From positions 34,211,001 to 34,275,000 of the forward strand of contig CM066314.1 of assembly GCA_033807775.1 (NCBI GenBank): a stretch of DNA of 64,000 nucleotides, written 5' to 3'. This document shows positions 30,226-41,891 of this stretch, piece by piece. This DNA is from Saussurea involucrata. Its lineage: Eukaryota; Streptophyta; Magnoliopsida; Asterales; Asteraceae. Every line of letters begins with the position of its first letter. Positions within the stretch are counted from its first letter, which is position 1. The notes below the pieces were generated by a model. It made no database searches, was not told the DNA's origin, and worked only from the letters and a program-made list of their open reading frames with translations. A program made the position numbers and the translations under genes.

Positions 30226-30501
30226 ATGGTATTTGGTATGCTTATAAACGGTCTAAATGATCTATGTATGCCTTTAAATGTCACTTACCCGAGTAATAGG
30301 ACTTCCCTTCTCTCTGACAGATTCTTCTGTCGTTCCTTTTACTCTTCAAGAATTAAAAGAAGGAACCATCAAGAAGCAGTAGTGGAAAATGCAATAACAA
30401 TAAGAAAACGTGGCTTCTTAGAGATTGTTGATCTCATGCTAAAGCTTCAATCAAATGATCAATCTTCCTCTTCCACTGATCTGAACGACAAGAAGTTGTA
30501 G
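30226..30501 (+). CDS. Hypothetical fragment carried by Helitron 1
   Basis: A 91-codon frame with a basic region (RIKRRNHQ) followed by KRGFLEIVDLMLKLQSND. The second part faintly recalls a cytochrome P450 internal segment, but I cannot confirm it. It could be a captured exon or chance. Confidence 0.18.
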   Translation: MVFGMLINGLNDLCMPLNVTYPSNRTSLLSDRFFCRSFYSSRIKRRNHQEAVVENAITIRKRGFLEIVDLMLKLQSNDQSSSSTDLNDKKL

Positions 30502-31353
30502 AACTCATCCAAGAACAACAAAGATGTGATCAAGCCATCAGCCAATTTTATGTTTCTCACTTTTTTCAATTTAAACAACATATACATGCATGCGTTACAT
30601 ACATTATATATGTGTTTGTGTGTGTCAATTTAAAAGATTGATATTCACATGTATATACAATTACTCGGCAAAAGCCCTTTTGTACTTTTTTAATGGATTG
30701 AAGGAAGCCCTTTGTTCACTTTTTCTTCTTTACCTTCACAGGATTAAACAGACTGTTGGTTTGAGTAAGCAACACATCAATCAAGATGTCAATAAGAGTG
30801 CTGCAGGTTTAACCTTTAAGAGCGATCAACGAGCAGAAAGGAGAAAAAATGCAAGACTTACATTAATTATGAGTTTTAGGATACTTCATTTGTGCTTTTT
30901 TTCTTTTCTTGAAATTCCCTTCTTTACTATGGTTGGGTACATTAAGCATGAATTATATATATGTAAATACATATATATTGGTTATGTGACATCTAAAAAT
31001 TTCAGGTTATATGGGCTAGCAAGACACCAAACCAAACAGACCATGAACCCCTTCTATGGCTACACGTACCAACATATTATCATTATATGTGTTTAAATAT
31101 AGTTTCATGAAATTTTTAAGAGCCAGATTTATTATTATTGCACCAAAAGTTAGTGAGTTTGATGATTAGTTTTGTGCAGTTTGCCAACTATACTGGCTTC
31201 AAAATAGTTGTGGTAAATACCGTTTGAAAAAGTTTGGTCAGTAAATCGAAGTATCGCTAAAATGTTATGTGTTGTTTGGATGGATTGCGCATACATTTTT
31301 TCTTACATATAGACAAATTTTGCATCCCGCCGCATTGTGCGGGTACACTGCTA

Positions 31354-31354
<1 letters not shown>

Positions 31355-31410
<56 letters not shown>
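31355..31410. repeat. TA microsatellite at Helitron 3' edge
   Basis: About 28 TA units begin right after the Helitron CTAG end. Confidence 0.9.
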
Positions 31411-31414
<4 letters not shown>

Positions 31415-31439
31415 TTTATTATAATATTAATATAAGTTA

Positions 31440-31670
31440 GAGTAAATTACAGTTTGGTCCCTTAAATTTAAACAAAAGTGTGCAACTTGTCCTTGTAATA
31501 GAAAAAGAGAAATACCCCCTCACTTAACTGAGATTTATAACGAAGTTAACGACGAGGGACCAAATCCGGACCAAATAACATATTGTAGTGGCTAAACTGT
31601 AATTTTTAAATTATAGGGACCAAATGTGTTACAAACACTAAACCACAGGGACCATTTTTGTAGTTTACTC
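31440..31670. mobile_element. Complete MITE with GAGTAAAYTACA ends
   Basis: The left end GAGTAAATTACA and right end TGTAGTTTACTC are inverted copies, with GGTCCC/GGGACC next to them. The flanking dinucleotide TA is on both sides. An inverted partial copy lies at 11365-11523. Confidence 0.75.
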
Positions 31671-31682
31671 TAAATTTTATAA

Positions 31683-32004
31683 GGCCGTGCGTACCACCTT
31701 CGGGTACCACGGCGGGTTCACATCGGGTAGGGCGCGGGTACCACGGGTAGACGGTACGGGTAGGTGGGTCGCGGGTAAAGGGTGGGTTCGGGAACCCGCC
31801 TAATTTTTTTTTAAAATATAACCGTTGCTAAATGGCTATTTTTTTATTTTGATGTGGCGCTGAGGTGGCATCAGAGTTCAGAAGGTATGATAGGAAGCGG
31901 TACTCCACTTTAAGGTAAGAAGGATAGGAAAGAGAAAAGTTGATGTGGCGCTGAGGTGGCATCAGGGTTCAGAGGATATGATAAGAAGCGGTACTCATGG
32001 TCTA
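31683..32004. mobile_element. Degenerate PIF/Harbinger-like remnant
   Basis: TAA precedes GGCCGTGCGTACCACC, similar to the TAA-GGCCATCCGTACCCC edge at 34205. A ~63-bp block with GATGTGGCGCTGAGGTGGCA and AAGCGGTACTC is present twice (31849-31911, 31942-32004) and resembles a decayed right end. GGGTACC words recur through 31700-31790. Confidence 0.4.
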
Positions 32005-32650
32005 AGGACTTTCCAGGTTGAATCAATCGGGTTAATCGGTGTTTTGAACATCTAATTACTATACATGGAAGGAGACCGTAGGTGGTTGGAGGGGACACAT
32101 GTCGTGTTATGATTGGGTGAAATGCAAATGCAAGACCATGACTCATCAGGGGTACCGAAGGGGTTTGTGTGGGCCATAAAATAGGTACACTCCCTTTATG
32201 GAAACGCAAAAGATCCCTCGTAACCTTATTCATCGTTGTTGGCTGTGAATTACCCAACTTACCCTTAACCAAATATTATCTCTAAAATCATATACACAAA
32301 AATCCCTTTTTCTTTCTTTGTTGTTAAATTAATGTTTTTATTTTCTACAAAATGCAAATGTGATAAAAACAAAAACTTCCAAAAGGCTATTGGTCGTGGT
32401 CTAGCAGTATTTGATAACCTTAACTTTTTAGATTCAGATGTCTAAATCTTACAAAATATATGACTATAAATATCATATATTATAAAAAAACTTGTTTTTA
32501 AATTTATGATTACATATCAATGATAAGTTTACAATAAAAACAGTTAGAGGTAGTAGGTATGACTAGAATGAACGGTATTTAATCCAAACAAATATGTTTT
32601 TTTTTCTTTTTTTTATCTTAAGAGTTCACTAAATCAAGTCTGAACGACTA
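32005..32650. other. Intergenic DNA, no gene seen
   Basis: A minus-strand frame at 31910-32272 spans the duplicated element end and shows no family motif. The rest is AT-rich. Confidence 0.4.
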
Positions 32651-33443
32651 GGGCATTGTTTGGCAAAAAAAAAAGCTAGCTTATAAGCTAGCTTTTTTTC
32701 TGGATACATGTTTGGATGGTCATAAGCTAGCTTTTTGAAACGCTACTTGAAGTAGCTTTTTACTAGCTTTTTGTGAATATTCCAATATTACCCTTATTAA
32801 TATCAATTATTATTTATTAACTATTATTATAAATAAATATTATTTTATTTTATTTTATTATTATTAATTAATAAATATTAATTATTATTAACTGAAAATT
32901 ATTAAATTAAATTTTAATTACTTAATATTAATTTTTATTTATTTAGAGTTATTGTTAATTATATAAGATATTTTTATTTATTTTTAAATAACAATAAATA
33001 TATTTTAATTGTCAATTACTATAAATCTTGTCAATTATTTTATGATTATTTTTTTGTATATTGTATATATCAGTTATTTAAAATCATAAATTAATATATA
33101 TTTCTTCTAAAACATGTTTTAACAAATTCAAATTTTATAGTATATATGTAGTAATAAATTTTAAATACATATAATTAACATGTTATGTTATTTAATTTTT
33201 GTTAATACATTGGTTGTATTAATTAACGTATTATATTGCTATAATTTTTTAATTATATAATTAAATATTTTAATTGATAATTTATTGAAGATGTCATTTT
33301 TGATCATTTTACATGTTTATAAGCTAGTTTTGCCAAACGTGACTTTTTCATCAGCTAGCTTATCAGCTACCAGCTAGCTTATGAGTCAACAGCTAACTTA
33401 TCAGCTACCAGCTAGCTTATCAGCTAGTTTGCCAAACAAAGCC
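32651..33443. mobile_element. MITE with GGGCATTGTTTGGC ends
   Basis: The left end GGGCATTGTTTGGCAAAA and right end TTTGCCAAACAAAGCC are inverted. AGCTAGCTTAT words repeat near both ends and the centre is over 80% AT. Flanking TA may be the target duplication. Reverse-orientation fragments of the same family lie at 42640-42953 (shared ACATGTTTGGATGG). Confidence 0.7.
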
Positions 33444-33852
33444 TAGACCTTCAAAAATCAAATGTGACTGGATTTTTGCCGTGTCCTTTTTTCAGGCCCG
33501 AGCTTGGTCTGAAAAACAAGACTGATTAGAATCTGAACAACCACATTGGTCCGTAATGGTCATGTCGATCTTGATCGGGTTCTCGATTGTACATCTCCAA
33601 GTGCAATTATCCACATCAAATTTTCTAACCAATAAAAATATTTACAACTTTTAGTATTAGATTATAATAATAACTTTTGCTCCATTTAAAATTATAATTT
33701 GTAAATTTCATCCATGTTTCTACTTGTATAGTTGTGCTACTATATTATCATTAATGGAAAGACAAACTTTTAAGTATATATGATTATGTTTTGCTATATT
33801 TCTATTCTTAATTCTTTAACAAACAAAATGGATATTTATGACAATTTTTTTT

Positions 33853-34034
33853 AGAAGGGTGTCCTAGGCTATGCCTAGACAAATTCCTTGGCAAATTATG
33901 ACTGTAAGACATCAGCCCTGATTAAATCTCAGTGATCACAATTGTTGTGTACGCCTGGATCAGAACTCTGGACACATGAGATATTCCACCACATCCCCAG
34001 GGCCTTAACCAGTACGCCACAACCCTTGTGGTTC
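33853..34034 (-). mobile_element. tRNA-derived SINE-like insertion
   Basis: On the minus strand it opens GAACCACAAGGG. It has an A-box-like TGGCGTACTGG and, about 50 bases later, a B-box-like AGTTCTGATCC. It ends with CACCCTTCT followed by an A run, as a SINE would. No clean target duplication is visible. Confidence 0.4.
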
Positions 34035-34469
34035 AAAAAAATGTTATATAATGGTATAAAATGTCTTCATAAAACTTTTTTCATAAGTCGTAGGTATTCA
34101 CAAAAATAACTTCACTATCTTCTAGGATAGTCGAAAGACATTGTTACTAATTTTTGTAACTTTTCTATGCTACTTTAAGTGGAACATACCATATACATTT
34201 GCTTTAAGGCCATCCGTACCCCAGGTTCACAACCTCTTAAACCCTCTGCGCCACATCAGCGCAACATCAGCTTTTCACTTTGAACCCTCTTGAACCTTTT
34301 TAAACCCACAAATCCCGTACCCCAACCTTTTGAATCTCTTGAACCCACATGCCACCTCATCTAAATTTTTAATAAAAAATCATAACATTCATAAAAATAA
34401 AAATAAAATTACAAAATTACAAAATAAAATTAAAAATTACAAAATAAAATTAAAAATTACAAAATAAAA

Positions 34470-35178
34470 TTAAAAATTCCAATTATGTTTTTGTCGAATT
34501 CTCTCTTTTCTCGCCAAAGTAGCATTCAAAGCAGCTCCCGTAAGGTGATCGTGCGGGGCAATGAAAAACTCGAAGTCTTTTTCATATAGCCTTTCCAACT
34601 CGATTTCACACTTTTGTTGTTCGACTTGCCACTTTTGTTGTTCGACTTGGCACTTTTGTTGTTCGACTTCAAGTTTTTTCATTTTGTAATCAACCGAATC
34701 ATCAATTTTACTTCTCAACTCACTCATTTCGGAGTAAAGGCGGTTGTCGTCCGTACTACTCGTTGCTGCCTTTTTTGCCGTGTTTCTCCCGATGGGTCGT
34801 TGAACATTTTCAGCGTCTTCATCGGAAGTGGGTACGTTTTGAACCCCGGGATGTATTTGTCATAGTTGGAACCGTATTCCATTTTGGAGATAATTTGAGG
34901 ATATCCCAAGCTTGTTCATGGGTGAAGGCAGTTTGGTATTCATTTTCGTACCGGACGTGTGCCGCTTTTAAAATATCGGCTTCACTCGATCCGCTTGATC
35001 TACTATTATACAAGTTGTTGTAGATGCCGGCGAATTGTTGTACCTTTTTGTTTAAATCTTTATATTTGGTGCTTAGTTGATTATGTGTTCTATATTTTTC
35101 ACGACACATCAACGTATAAAACACCTTCTCGATGCGATCCCAGAAGCTATCTATATTTATATAACAATAATAATAATT

Positions 35179-35256
<78 letters not shown>

Positions 35257-35741
35257 GTACCTCGGTTTTATGCGTTACCGACAAGGGGGTCCTCCGAAAC
35301 GTCGATCCACGCCGACGCTAAAGCCACTTCCTCCGCTCTAGTCCACGGTTGTCGGGCGGCTCTTTTTTGAAATTTTTTCTTGTTTTGGTTTTGCGTTGGT
35401 GACGGGTTTGGTGTTGGGCTTGGTTGTCGATCCGGGGATGATTGTTGTGTGGAGATCGTTTGTGGTGTTTCCGGAACAATCTCTTCAAGATCGATTCTGG
35501 TGTTGAAAGCGGGTGGAGGAAGTTGGAAATTTGCGGACGCAAAACCTTGTAGGATCAAGCCTTCACGAGAAAATGGATGAATAGGACTTTGTTGAAATTG
35601 TTGGAAACCAACGTTCGGGGCAAATTGCGGAAAATAAGGACTTTGTTGTAATTGTTGGAAACCAACGTTCGGGGTTTCTTGCGGTGAATCCGACCTCGTC
35701 GATCGGTTACCACGGGGTGTGGGTGAGGTGTTTGAATTCAT
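34470..35741 (-). pseudogene. Harbinger ORF1-like (Myb/SANT-like, NAM-associated C-terminus)
   Basis: It starts at 35741 with a Gln/Pro/Phe-rich N-terminus containing two TPNVGFQQLQQSP-type repeats. A Trp-anchored SANT/Myb-like segment follows (PWTRAEEVALASAWIDVSEDP). After a (TTA)n stretch of about 70 bases it resumes as SFWDRIEKVFYTLM and continues to LKLSPKWNTV. A one-base shift near 34855 moves the reading to a frame that ends in a coiled coil with four VEQQKCQ-like repeats. Such proteins assist the transposase in binding DNA (family knowledge). The microsatellite may be an intron (GTAACG donor, AATATAG acceptor) or an insertion; with the frameshift, a pseudogene is likely. Confidence 0.65.
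35186..35256. repeat. (ATA)n microsatellite inside ORF1
   Basis: About 23 trinucleotide units, interrupting the SANT-like region of the Harbinger ORF1. Confidence 0.9.
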
Positions 35742-36055
35742 GATGAGAGAATTTAGAGGATTGAGAGTGAAAAATGAATTGAGAGAATTTAGAGGATTGA
35801 GAGAATTGGTGTGAAAAAATGGATGAGATTTGAGGTTGATTTATAGTGTTTAAATTGAAAAAAATAATAATTCAAAAGAGCCGTTGATTATGTTACCGTT
35901 GGAATTTAAAAAAAAAATATGATTTCCTCTTCGGGTAGCAGCGGGGTGGGGAACCCGCATGCCGAACCCGCTGCCCCCGTACCCGGTAGCCGCCGAACCC
36001 GCTGGCCAGGTGGCCTTACCCACACCCCCAACCCGCTGGGGTACGGATGGCCTAA

Positions 36056-37320
36056 CTGGTTTAAAATGCGATTTGCCCAAATGTTAAACTATTTATAATG
36101 CCTATAAAAGCACATCAACGAATGAGATGTCTATCTTCTGTCATACTGATGTTGGTTAAAGTTCAATGGTATAAAATAATTCATTTATTATCGTCACAGA
36201 CATATCACACCTACAACGAATGCAAAGATGGATAAACGTGAAGAAAGGAAAAAAGATACACATATTTGAGTATAAACATTTTTAGAAAACAATTGATGAT
36301 GGTTAAACGTCTTGTTGATAGTTTTCAAACTTTTGTCTAAAATACTACAAAAGGATATGTTTTTGTTATCACTGAATAAATTATTATTACTAGTTTTAGT
36401 AACGTATCCCATAGCAAACACATATGATATGATTGTTATTTCTTTTTATCTTTTAGTCATTGGTAGTGAATATGGCTAGATTCAATAATATTTTAAAGTG
36501 AAGTAATTCAAATGTGTTTTTAAATGAGATATGAATTGTGTATATACTTGTACGTTTGGTATCTGAGACAACAGATGACAGAACATAAAACAAACTTCTT
36601 GGCCCATTTGGCGTGGTATTAGACAGGGACAAAACTAGATCGAATAAAATGTCGAAATAAATCATGGAGACAAGACGCGATTGGTAAATTACTAAATTGT
36701 CCATGTCAAATTAAAATTTCAAAATCTTCCACGATTCTTCCACCCCTTTACCTTAGTGTCGCCTGTGCAATCCTATCCAGTCGCACGATCCCATCAGCTT
36801 ATCGAACACACCCTAAAACAAATCTCAGGTTTATTGGATTTTCAACTAGCTAAAGTTGATTTTTCAGACTTCATATTTGTGCATAATTAAACTAAAATTA
36901 GAATATGTTTAAAAATGCAAAACTAATATGACAATAACACGTACTATAACAATGGCCAAAAGTCTATTATACCCTTTCACTTAATCATTTTCATACACTT
37001 TTAAATTAAAATCAAGCTCATGACCACCCAAAAAATTCTTTTTTTTTTGTTATATGCTTAAAAAATTAAAATTTATCATTAAACGATTGTAATGATGTTG
37101 CATTGTGTAGATAATAATGACATTTAACCATTTCAATACGTCATTAGAGAATGGTTGATAATTCATTTGAAGATTAAGGGCATTTTAGTCATAAAAGTAC
37201 ACCTTAAATCCCTATTTCTTAGATCTTCAGGAGTTAAAAATGGAGAAAATCATGAAAGTTTGTTATTTCAAGATTTGTACATAACAAACACAATCCATAA
37301 GAAAATGTCAAAGATGAGCA
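36056..37320. other. Intergenic DNA upstream of the PUF gene
   Basis: AT-rich with no convincing gene or element. It probably contains distal promoter sequence of the PUF gene. Confidence 0.4.
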
Positions 37321-37332
37321 TAATAACCAAAA

Positions 37333-37357
37333 AAAAAACCCTAGTCTTTGATTATAA
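37333..37357 (+). promoter_or_regulatory. Telo-box and TATA box of PUF gene
   Basis: AAACCCTA (37333-37340) is a telo-box, common in promoters of translation and growth genes. TATAAATA follows at 37350-37357. Transcription would start near 37385, giving a ~560-base leader. A second candidate, TATATATA at 37489 within CT/GA-rich DNA, cannot be excluded. Confidence 0.45.
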
Positions 37358-37941
37358 ATAGGGTTTTGGATTTCAGTTCTTTTGAAGAGTATGAAAAATA
37401 AAAATAAAAAAACATTCTCCATCACCAACTGGTTTTATCATTTATGAGGGTTTTTATTTTCTTTTTGATTTTTCACACTCTCTCTCACTATATATATTGT
37501 ATGTATTGTAGAGAGAGAAAGTAATGAAGGGAGATGAGTGAGAGTCTGTTCCTCTCTCCAGCTTTTATGGCGTGAGAACTTACTAGTAAGCCAGTGTGTA
37601 CACTACCATCACCTATACATACAGTTTGTGTATATACATCCTTCATCTTTGCATGCTTCACCAAACTCATTCCCAAAGAGCAAAATTTCCCAAAAACCCA
37701 AATGAACTTATGATTATGATGATGATGATGATTGTATCAATTATCATCGCCTAATTAAAAAACCCACATCTTCAATCGGATTCTTGATTGTTTCAACCCA
37801 AACCCAGATGAGAAAAAGGGGTAATTTGTTATGGGTAGTGTTTCTTGATCATTTTCTTGATTTCTAGTTTTTGTTGTTTTCAAGATTTCTTGATTTCCCT
37901 GTTTGTGTTTTTGTTGTTGTACACTTTTTTGTTTCTTGTTG

Positions 37942-40900
37942 ATGGTTGAGAGATTTGGGATTATTGAAAACATGAAGGATGATGAAGAACTTGAAATGTT
38001 GTTGGGTGAGATCCCTCATGCAACCTCACTTTCCCTTCATCGTCATCATCATCATCCATCATATTCACATGTGAATGGCCTCCATCATCATCATCATGTT
38101 GTCAATGGTAATGTTCTTGGTAATGGTTCTATTGTTCCTCAAACAAAGAATAAGATGATGTATGGTATGTATCATGATGATGATGATGATGATGATTCAT
38201 GTAGCTACCATCAGACTCCATGTATTTCCCCTGCTTCTGTCTTCCCAAACATGTTCTCTTATGGCCATTCATCATCTGATACATCATCATCATCATCATC
38301 AACTCTTCTTCCATTTCATAATATCATTTCAAGAAACCCCCATTCCCAACTTCCAGAATCTTCTTATGGGAAACAAGTTGATTCAAATTTAATCGATGAA
38401 CTCGATTTATCATGTAATTTCGGTAGAATGTACATCAATCAAAATCAAAACGAGGGTTTACTTCATGATCATCGAATCAATTCAACTCGATTTGGGGATT
38501 ATCCTCCATCTAACCCTCAATTTCCAAAAATCCCCATTGATTCCAATACTGAATTGAACCCAACATTCTTCAATTTCCACCAAAATTCTGCTCAATTTCC
38601 CTCTCCCCAATCTGAAAATTTGTTAAATTATTATTATCAATGGGGGATTCCATCTGTTCCCAACGGGTTATACTGCATGAATCAAATTGGGATGAATCGG
38701 GTCATGACCCATGACCCGAGTGGTTCGTCAAATATGAGAGTTCATCGTGGTGGGCTCGAGGGTTTAGCCGCTAATGAGGATAGTTTGATCATTCAAGGCG
38801 AAGATTTAAGTCGAGTTAGAACCGTAGGATTCGGAGGTGTTAGAGGATCTAACAAACGGGTGACTCAGTCACAGGTCGACCCGAGTTGCTATGAGTTTAC
38901 GGACCCATGCGAAAATGGTCGAACCAAGGTTTATTTATCTTGTTCTTCGCATTTAGCCGAAGCTCAAAGATATATATTTTTGATGGCGAAAGATCAACAC
39001 GGGTGTCGGCTTTTGCAAAAGATTTTCGATGAAGGAAACCCACAACATGTTCAGATCGTGTTTAATGAGATTATCGGGCACGTGGTTGAGCTTATGATCA
39101 ACCCGTTTGGGAATTATCTTATGCAGAAATTATTGGAAGTGTGTAATGAAGAACAACGAATGCGTATTTTGATGGCGATTACTCGTGAACCGAGGGAACT
39201 TGTGCAAATTTCGTTGAATACTCATGGGTAACTTTTGGTTTGATTTGTTTAATTAATGTTGTTATTTAAGGATAAAAACGTCTAAAGATTTCGTGTTTTT
39301 GTAGGACTCGGGTCGTACAGAAGTTGATAGAGACTCTTAAAACGCGACAGCAAGTTAAGCTCGTGATATCTGCGCTTGAACCGGGGTTTCTTGCGCTTAT
39401 TAAGGATCTGAATGGTAATCATGTCATTCAGCGATGCTTGCAGTGCCTCAGCAATGAAGATAATAAGGTTCGGACTGAATCTTTGAGCATACGAATGTGA
39501 TTTTTAGATGAAAAATAGGTTTAATTTCCGAGGTTTTTATATGTTTTATCATACTTATGTTGCTCTGAGTAAAGATTGAACACAAATGGTATAATAGATA
39601 TTTGTTATTTAGACCATCCACTGCAATGCAATTACAAACACAGTTTCTAAAATGCCACATCAGCTTTAGAAATTACCCTCGACTACGATGATTTCTAACT
39701 AACTTTCTAAATTGCCACATCAGCTTTTGATTGATTTTGTTGTACTATGCCCGAATGATCAAATGGTAAAACGGTTTGTAATCCCGTATGTGCTATAAGT
39801 CATCTTAATGTGAGATTCGGTTGCATTAATGCCCTCTAAATTCATTTGAAATGGTTAATGGAACTAATTAGGAGTTCGGTAGCCTTTGACTTTAAAGGTC
39901 AAACATACCTGTTCTAAATTTGAAATTTCTCCTATGGATCTAAATATTTTGATGGAAAACCTTTGGTGATTGCTGTTAATATTGTTATTGATACTAAACG
40001 GAATTCGTTAATCATGGTTTCGTTACAAAATCTATACGTTTTCGGACTTTGAAAGCAAGAGGTTTGACCTGAAAATTTCAAAATGTATTCTTGTTTGCTA
40101 TAAGCGTTCTTTGAATCAGTTTTAATTGGTATCTGCGGGCTAGCCGTGGAGATCATGGGTTCGAGTCATGAAAACATCTCATTTGCAAAATGCAACCGAA
40201 AGATTGAGCCTTGGTGCACCAGGGTTCGCTTCTTTTGGTTCTTGAAAGACCACTCTCGATATCTATAAACTTCACCTGTTTCCTTATTGATCACAGTTCA
40301 TTTTCGAAGCCGCTGCAAAATTCTGTGTCGAAATCGCGACCCATCAACACGGGTGTTGCGTGTTGCAAAGATGCATCAATCACTCGACCAGTAAACACCG
40401 CGAAAACTTGATCTCAGAAATTTCAGCAAACGGGCTTCTTCTAGCGCAAGATGCATTCGGGTAACGTTATGAAACGATTTTCTTGATATTTTTGGAGTCT
40501 TTAAAACGAAGCTAACGATTATTGTGCAATGCAGAAACTATGTTGTACAGTACATACTCGAGCTGCAGATTCCGTCGGCTGTTTCGAAGCTGATCTCGCA
40601 GTTTGAGGGAAATTATGTGCATCTCGCGACACAAAAGTTCAGCAGCCATGTGGTTGAGAAATGTTTAGCGGTATTAGATGGTCAAATTCGGTCAACCATC
40701 ATCCGGGAGCTGATCTCGGCCACTCATTTCGAACAGTTGCTTCAAGATCCGCACGCCAATTACGTTATTCAAACCGCTCTTCGTGTTTCTGAGGTAAGTA
40801 ATCGTTCAACAAAAATTATGGTTTGTTAAAATGGAAAGTTTAGCATTTTTGTTGTTCCAACAGCTATGCTATCCTCTATGCTAAAATAGAGAGAAGAGGA

Positions 40901-41537
40901 GAGAGATTGTAAACAATCTCTAAATGTAGAGAAATCTCTAAATAGATAGTTTCCCCCCAAAATGAATTATTAACGCCCAAAAGCAAACTTTTCCTCTCTT
41001 AACTTTCCATATATTGAATATTTTAATAATATAATTAAATAAATTGAATATTTTAGTAAGATAATTAATACTAGAGTTGCAAAAATAGAATAACGGTTAG
41101 AGTTGGATGCAATTTTTTGTAGAGATTTTGATTTTTTACTCTATTTTAGAAAACTAGCATAGTTGTTGAAGATGTTTTTACTCCTTTCGTCCCAAAATAA
41201 ATTTCCACTATGAAAAATGCACGTGCCTTTAGAAATTTGTAGTCATTAAGTATTTTTAATTAAGTAATGACAATTTTACCCTTAGAGAATGATAGATTTT
41301 TCCATTTCATAATTAAGGGTATAACCGGAAAGTTTGCATTTACCTTTGAAAATGGATACATACTAAAATAGAAATGTGGATACATATTTTGAGACAGAGG
41401 GGGTATAATCTGAAAAACTGTATGTGCAGGGTTTGCTTCATAACTCGTTGGTGAATGCGATCGAATCCCATAAGGCTATGTCACGTAACAGTCCGTATTC
41501 AAAGAGGATTTTCTCCCACAAGCTTTTGAGGAGGTGA
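37942..41537 (+). CDS. Pumilio-family (PUF) RNA-binding protein, five exons
   Basis: Predicted exons: 37942-39227, 39305-39467, 40297-40460, 40535-40793, 41430-41537; all introns are GT-AG and phases join without stops. The product is 659 residues, or 649 if the ATG at 37972 is used (MKDDEELEMLLGEIP). The N-terminal half is disordered with His, Asp and Ser runs from trinucleotide repeats. The C-terminal ~320 residues hold eight PUF repeats, with cores DQHGCRLLQ, NPFGNYLMQ, NTHGTRVVQ, DLNGNHVIQ, HQHGCCVLQ, DAFGNYVVQ, QKFSSHVVE, DPHANYVIQ. By the PUF code these residues fit RNA of UGUAUAUA type. PUF proteins bind 3' UTRs and repress or destabilise mRNA, mainly in the cytoplasm. No lesion is visible. 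Resemblance is to the plant APUM family; which member is not resolved. Confidence 0.92.
40125..40225 (+). repeat. Possible Au-like SINE remnant in PUF intron 2
   Basis: It contains a B-box-like GGGTTCGAGTC followed by ATGAAAACATCTCATTTGCA, similar in layout to the plant Au SINE. Strongly decayed, and only the central part is recognisable. Confidence 0.28.
40858..41168. mobile_element. MITE in PUF intron 4
   Basis: The left end CAACAGCTATGCTA ... GCTAAAATAGAG and the right end CTCTATTTTAG ... TAGCATAGTTGTTG are inverted copies with a short offset. About 310 bases, without a frame. Possibly hAT-related; the target duplication is unclear. Confidence 0.65.
41181..41403. mobile_element. Stowaway-type MITE in PUF intron 4
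   Basis: Starts CTCCTTTCGTCCCAAAATAA and ends TATTTTGAGACAGAGGGGG, the classic CTCCNTCCGTCCC terminus of plant mariner-derived MITEs. TA is duplicated on both sides. It lies 26 bases upstream of the last exon of the PUF gene. Confidence 0.85.
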
Positions 41538-41891
41538 ATTAATGTATGATGATAGTGTTGTTGTTTTCTGTGTCGGTTAGGGGGTCGGGTCGTTTTAGCT
41601 ATGGATGTGGTGCTCGATATTGGGATTTTTTGGGTCCTTGATGATGGTTCGATAGCGGTTTTGGAGTGATAGATAGAGAGGGAAAGCAAATTTTGGGTTC
41701 AAGTTGCTTAAAAGTTGAAAACAATGTTGATGTAGTTTCAGTTTGTTTGAATATGTAACTTTGGATGTTAAGTATTCATTTTTGGAGCTTACTTTTACTT
41801 GGTTTATTTCAGTACCCGAAATCGTCAAACCATAGTCTAAGACGTTTCGGGTAACGTTCAAGGGAAATGCTTGATATTGTTTTTAACCAAA
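41538..41891 (+). other. 3' UTR region of PUF gene
   Basis: Follows the TGA at 41535-41537. T-rich stretches are present, but no unequivocal AATAAA was found. The next repeat starts at 41892. Confidence 0.4.

Larger units (their letters stand above)
29067..31354 (+). mobile_element. Non-autonomous Helitron 1
   Basis: The 5' end TCTATACTATCTTATAAAG and the 3' end CTAG at 31351-31354 are Helitron termini. A GC hairpin (CCCGC/GCGGG, 31326-31343) lies 7 bases before CTAG. Insertion is between A (29066) and T (31355), as Helitrons do, with no target duplication. There is no Rep/helicase gene, so mobility would need another element's protein. It contains a ~525-bp tandem duplication and possibly a captured gene fragment. 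The host site was a TA microsatellite. Confidence 0.85.
34208..36052 (-). mobile_element. PIF/Harbinger-like DNA transposon
   Basis: Terminal inverted repeats GGCCATCCGTACCCCAG / CTGGGGTACGGATGGCC are perfect over 17 bases. TAA is duplicated on both sides (34205-34207, 36053-36055), the usual 3-base target of this superfamily. It carries a damaged accessory ORF on the minus strand but no DDE transposase, so it is non-autonomous. Confidence 0.85.

Noticed and set aside
34959..35370. Asn-rich and Ile-rich plus-strand proteins
   Set aside because: Translations of the (ATA)n microsatellite; the real gene relic is on the minus strand.
39760..39830. tRNA-like sequence in PUF intron 2 (CCCGAATGATCAAATGG)
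   Set aside because: It has no complete cloverleaf or paired acceptor stem.
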